Below, piece after piece: positions 60,463-64,000 of a stretch of DNA of 64,000 nt. A model generated the notes under the pieces. It was not told the DNA's origin, did not search any database, and was given only the letters and a program-made list of their open reading frames with translations. The DNA lies in contig NC_044919.1 of assembly GCF_003576645.1 (NCBI RefSeq), forward strand, positions 12,834,759 through 12,898,758, written 5' to 3'. Position 1 is the first letter of the stretch, and the number at the start of each line of letters is the position of its first letter. Origin of the DNA: Ipomoea triloba. Its lineage: Eukaryota; Streptophyta; Magnoliopsida; Solanales; Convolvulaceae. Made by a program: the position numbers and the translations under genes.

Positions 60463-60725
60463 CCCCTAGTTTTACTCCTTCCGCTTCTGTTCTTCGATCA
60501 CTCCCCTCTATAAGTGTTTCATTCTAAGACCATACACCAAGTCCTCTACTCACGTCGCTGCTTGGTTGCTTTTGCCTTTGCCCTCATCGGTTACCCAAGG
60601 TAATAGTATATTAGTATCTGATTTTTGTTTCTTTTGTTTTATTGAATTTATAGTTCCGGTTAAAATTTTTAAGCAAGAGAATTAATTACCTTACAAATTG
60701 AATTCATTTTTTGTTCTGTAATTTT
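60463..60725 (+). promoter_or_regulatory. Promoter-like module with leader exon, right arm of an inverted duplication
   Basis: Starts TGTACCCCTAG as the other arm does. It has TATA-like 'cactcccctctataagtg', a CT-rich leader, the donor CTCATCGGTTACCCAAG|GTAATAG (intron from 60600) and matching intron sequence to 60725. A possible acceptor 'tttgattgcag' lies near 61432, inside duplicated DNA. No coding exon identified. Confidence 0.5.
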
Positions 60726-61087
60726 TATGTGATAACAAATTTTAGAAAAAAAATCTTTTCTTTTCATGCTAATGGTGTTGATATATTTAGTTGTTTGAGG
60801 AGTTTGTTGTGTTTCAAACTATTTTAGATTTATGGACTATTATAGTCAAAATGTTATAATATTTTTTTCTTGCTTTAGAGCCACTAATTATTTTTGTCCT
60901 TTGCTTTAAAGCCATTAAGTTTTTTAGATCTATCGTCTATAAAATTGGCTTCCAGTCTTGTGAGATCGAGAACCTATGCTTAGGAGAGAAGTAATGAAAT
61001 ACGTAGATTTAGTAAAATATTCAATTGTTACATAATTAATATATTTCTTAATGATGATGACAACAATGATAATCATCATCATCATCA

Positions 61088-61157
<70 letters not shown>
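60726..61157. other. AT-rich DNA with ATC/ATT microsatellite
   Basis: No gene. (ATC)n then (ATT)n from about 61073 to 61157, ending exactly where the duplicated block resumes. Confidence 0.6.
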
Positions 61158-62187
61158 CCACCCACATTGGATGGATTACAGTAATGACAAGACCAAAATT
61201 TATAGTCATGCACTAAAATAAAATAAATAAATAAATAATTGAAGACAAAATTTCAAAATATTACTGTAACGGGCGACGATCACAAATAAAATGAATTTTT
61301 CATAATAAAATAAATAACTAAATGATTGAAGACAAAATTTCAAAATATTACTGTAACGGGCGACGACCACAAATAAAATGAATTTTTCGTTTCAATTAAA
61401 TTGATGAATTCATTTTATTTGATTGCAGTTTCATTCTCCTAAAATAGACCTAAAATAAAAGTTCAATAACTAAATAATTAAAACATCCAGAATGGAGGTC
61501 AACTGTATATTAATTCATGTGTTCAAATACACAAAATTGCGCATGCCCCCACCTCCCACCCCCCAACCCACACACACAACTATAACTATTAATTGAAATT
61601 CATTACTTTTAAATAACTATTTATTGAAAATAGTATTTATCAATACTCACGTAGTTATGATAGTCGTGAAGTAATTACATTTATTTTTAAAAGTATTTAC
61701 TACTCATTCCGTCCCATTTTATGTGTCTAGTTCGACTAACGAACGAGACTTGATAGAGATTATTTTAATTAAAATTTTCATCATATTAATCAGCTGGTCA
61801 CAAGATAAAGTTTGGAAAGGAACTTAAAATATTGGAAATTCATTTTAGTCCTCAACTGTCCAATTAATGGTATTTGCATTAATTAAATAAAAAAGTTTCA
61901 TCAATTTCATTGTCAGATTAGTTTATTAAAAGGTTGTGGAGAAGAAAATCCAGCGTGTTTGACATTCTCTTGATTCAGATCTTGATAAAATAAAATGTCA
62001 TGTTTTTCTCCCGTTTCTGCTCCTTTGTTCTTTAAACATTCAAATTTCCAAAACTTTCTTTCCTCAATAACACCAACTGTTTGTTCACAAGCTCCCAAAC
62101 AAGTGATTCTTTAACTCTTAGAGGTGTGTGTGTATACATATAAGACGATTCACGATTGATTTTAAACCAAATACTAAGAGCAATGAA
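61158..62187. repeat. Segmental duplication, copy 2 right part
   Basis: Matches 46373-47095 (without the SINE), then jumps to 48620-48720, then to 55890-56200. It therefore lacks the hAT/organelle insert, the Copia element and some flanking DNA. A 90-bp internal direct duplication (61241-61300 against 61330-61389) is unique to this copy. Confidence 0.85.
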
Positions 62188-64000
62188 CTTTTTTTTTTTT
62201 TTTTAGAACAAGACTTTATTTTTATTAAATAAGCCGGGTGAAAGCGAAGCCCCGAAAATCATACATGAAAGAGATTTTAACATTGACAGGGAGGGAACGA
62301 AAGGAGCCAAAAATAAAAGGTGAGCTTCTGCAAAGGCCTTCCGTGGCAAGAGCGTCTGCAACCTGATTGGCCTCTCGGTAGATATGCGTTAAGGATGAAC
62401 CCCAAGATAAAAGGCAAGAGCGAATGTAAAGAATGGCTTGCTTGATTTTCCATGGGATTCTTGATGTTGATGATGATATAAAATTAGCAATAGAGAGGGA
62501 ATCAACTTCAACAAAGGCTGGGATCTTTGCTGTAATTTCGCACCAGTGTATGGCAAAGCGTAGAGCCAGGACTTCCGCCTCCAAAGCTGATGAAGCATCG
62601 AGCGGGAAGCAGATACCAGCAAGAATGCGACCAGAAGAGTCTCTAAGACAAGCTCCGCCCGCAGCACCGTTGGATGAGAGCATTGCATCTGTGTTGAGTT
62701 TTAATCTGCCCGAGGGTGGCGCAAGCCATTGTACCCGAATGATATTTCGTCGCGGAGGTTCAGAGAATCTAGCAATCAAGCCTTCCGAGAGTAGGAATGA
62801 GTCAGAATCATGATGGCGACGAAGAGGCCGTGAGAGTGAGAGCAGAACTGATTCACGTTTGATTCTTTTGATGGTATAAATGGCAGAGAAAGTGGAATCA
62901 TCATAAATAGCTTCATTGTAGGCAATCCAAAGATACCAAAGCACAAGACTAGGAATGATTCTAGCAAAGCTTCCAACAGAAGAGCCTGTGGATGATGACA
63001 ACCACCATGAGTGGCATGCAGATCGAACGGAGGATGCATTAAGAATAGAGAGTCCAAAAGTTCTGCCAAAATATTGCCAGACTTCAAAAACCCTTCCACA
63101 TTGCATTAAGCAGTGTTCCAAGTTCGCACTTGCGCAGCGACAGAATGGACAGATTGATGGCATGCAGAATCCAAATCTTTCAATAATATCTGGGAACGGG
63201 AGAAGTCTCTTTAAGAGTTTCCACATGAAGACCGAAATTTTAGATGGTATTCCACCGCCCCAGATACAATTTGCAGATAGTGTTGATCCCGCTCGTGGAC
63301 GGAGGCGATCATAAGCAGAAGAGAAAGAAAAGTTGCCATAAGTGGATGGCATCCAGACTAGTTCACCATCTTTCTGAGCCGTGTTTTCCTCAACAAAATC
63401 TATCACCTCTTGCATGCGTCTCCAAGTTATGGATTCCGAAGTTCTTGATGGGTTTTGAGTGTAGCGAGCTTGCATGAAACAGCTCCATAGGGAGTCTCCT
63501 TGCTTAAAGTTGAAATATAATTTGGCTGAGAAGGCAAGTTGAATGGTTGACAAGCATCGGATCCCCAGGCCACCCTCTTCCGGTGGCATGCATATTTTGC
63601 TCCATGAAGCCCAATGTCTCTTCGGCCGTCCCTCATTAGTGCCCCATAGAAAACTAGCGAACTTAGCCTCAAGAGTCCTCACGATTTGACGTGGCAAAAC
63701 AATAGAAGCCATCGTGTACAGGGGCATCGTTGAGAGGACATGTTTGATCAGAGTGAGACGACCCCCCGGAGATAGGAGTTTACGTTGCCAGCTTGTGAGC
63801 TTTTCATCCACCTTCTCCAGTAAACGTTGGTAGTAGTAGAGACGATTCCTACCTTTGAATAAATTCACCCCCAAATAGCGGAAAGGCAGAGTTGAGCGCT
63901 GCATGCTCAGGATTTGAGACATAGAGGATGCTCTTCTGGCTGTGCAATGTTTGGATGTGATGAAAAAACTCTTGTTATAGTTGATTCTTTGCCCAGAACC
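62188..64000 (-). mobile_element. LINE (non-LTR retrotransposon), 3' part, runs off the window
   Basis: A poly(A) tail (poly(T) at 62189-62206 on the plus strand) closes the element on the minus strand. Upstream lies the end of ORF2. The insertion point is visible by comparison with 56195-56205, where the same flank continues without interruption. The 5' end and its target duplication are beyond the right edge. Confidence 0.9.
62225..64000 (-). CDS. LINE ORF2 C-terminal part: RT thumb/connection, zf-RVT, RNase H
   Basis: Open from the window edge to a stop at 62225, about 590 residues; the Met at 63922 is internal. The upstream edge reads SGQRINYNKS, the conserved segment after the catalytic core of plant LINE reverse transcriptases. 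Then RYLGVNLFKGR, LLSPGGRLTLIKHVLSTMPLY and EGGLGIRCL; the zinc-binding zf-RVT region with FCMPSICPFCRCASANLEHCL; and a plant-type RNase H (LNTDAM, ALEAEVLAL, VEVDS, IYREANQVADALA), with its acidic residues present. No frameshift or stop is seen, so this part is intact. The endonuclease and RT active site lie outside the window. Confidence 0.9.
   Translation of the reverse strand, partial: GSGQRINYNKSFFITSKHCTARRASSMSQILSMQRSTLPFRYLGVNLFKGRNRLYYYQRLLEKVDEKLTSWQRKLLSPGGRLTLIKHVLSTMPLYTMASIVLPRQIVRTLEAKFASFLWGTNEGRPKRHWASWSKICMPPEEGGLGIRCLSTIQLAFSAKLYFNFKQGDSLWSCFMQARYTQNPSRTSESITWRRMQEVIDFVEENTAQKDGELVWMPSTYGNFSFSSAYDRLRPRAGSTLSANCIWGGGIPSKISVFMWKLLKRLLPFPDIIERFGFCMPSICPFCRCASANLEHCLMQCGRVFEVWQYFGRTFGLSILNASSVRSACHSWWLSSSTGSSVGSFARIIPSLVLWYLWIAYNEAIYDDSTFSAIYTIKRIKRESVLLSLSRPLRRHHDSDSFLLSEGLIARFSEPPRRNIIRVQWLAPPSGRLKLNTDAMLSSNGAAGGACLRDSSGRILAGICFPLDASSALEAEVLALRFAIHWCEITAKIPAFVEVDSLSIANFISSSTSRIPWKIKQAILYIRSCLLSWGSSLTHIYREANQVADALATEGLCRSSPFIFGSFRSLPVNVKISFMYDFRGFAFTRLI

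Noticed and set aside
62433..63477. Plus-strand and shifted frames over the LINE ORF2
   Set aside because: They are shadows of the minus-strand ORF2, which carries the RT, zf-RVT and RNase H motifs.

Overview
The window is nuclear DNA from a flowering plant. It is AT-rich, its genes are small and spliced and spread over long repeat-filled introns, and most of it is transposon-derived. An asterid is likely. A Tip100-like hAT end and the tRNA-derived SINEs are reminiscent of Ipomoea (Convolvulaceae), but that placement is a weak inference.

Three host genes were reconstructed exon by exon, and all reading frames join. (1) 8026-10327, plus strand: a chitinase-like GH19 protein of the CTL1/POM1 type, 3 exons, 323 aa. 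The first catalytic Glu is replaced by Lys, so it probably acts in cellulose assembly and not in chitin hydrolysis. (2) 19328-25751, minus strand: a PUX11-like UBX-domain protein, 9 coding exons, 543 aa, with a probable untranslated first exon ending at 26963. (3) 28641-37096, minus strand: an endonuclease III homologue (NTH1-like DNA glycosylase/AP lyase), 11 exons, 369 aa, with all catalytic and iron-sulphur residues present and one GC-AG intron. The genes are functionally unrelated: wall assembly, CDC48/p97 adaptor, and base-excision repair probably in organelles.

The rest is a dense, layered repeat landscape. From 0 to 18 kb there are hAT, Harbinger, CACTA and MULE-like non-autonomous elements, many with exact target-site duplications, including one element nested inside another at 12.3-13.9 kb, then a 4-kb Helitron (14000-17980). 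From 37 to 45 kb there are a probable gypsy-type LTR, SINE fragments, a 521-bp foldback MITE, a deleted gypsy pol relic, and a hAT element inside a Copia LTR fragment inside Helitron-family sequence.

From 44.9 kb to the right edge lies the most complex region. A block of about 1-2 kb (45.8-56.2 kb) recurs at 57.4-58.1 and 61.2-62.2 kb. One copy has gained a SINE, a hAT element carrying mitochondrial-looking DNA (with a 74-N assembly gap) and a near-intact 6985-bp Copia retrotransposon. The other has gained the poly(A) tail and 3' part of a LINE that runs off the window, plus a 3-kb insert. That insert is an inverted duplication of a promoter-like/leader-exon module, flanked on the inside by a 9 x 46-bp tandem array.
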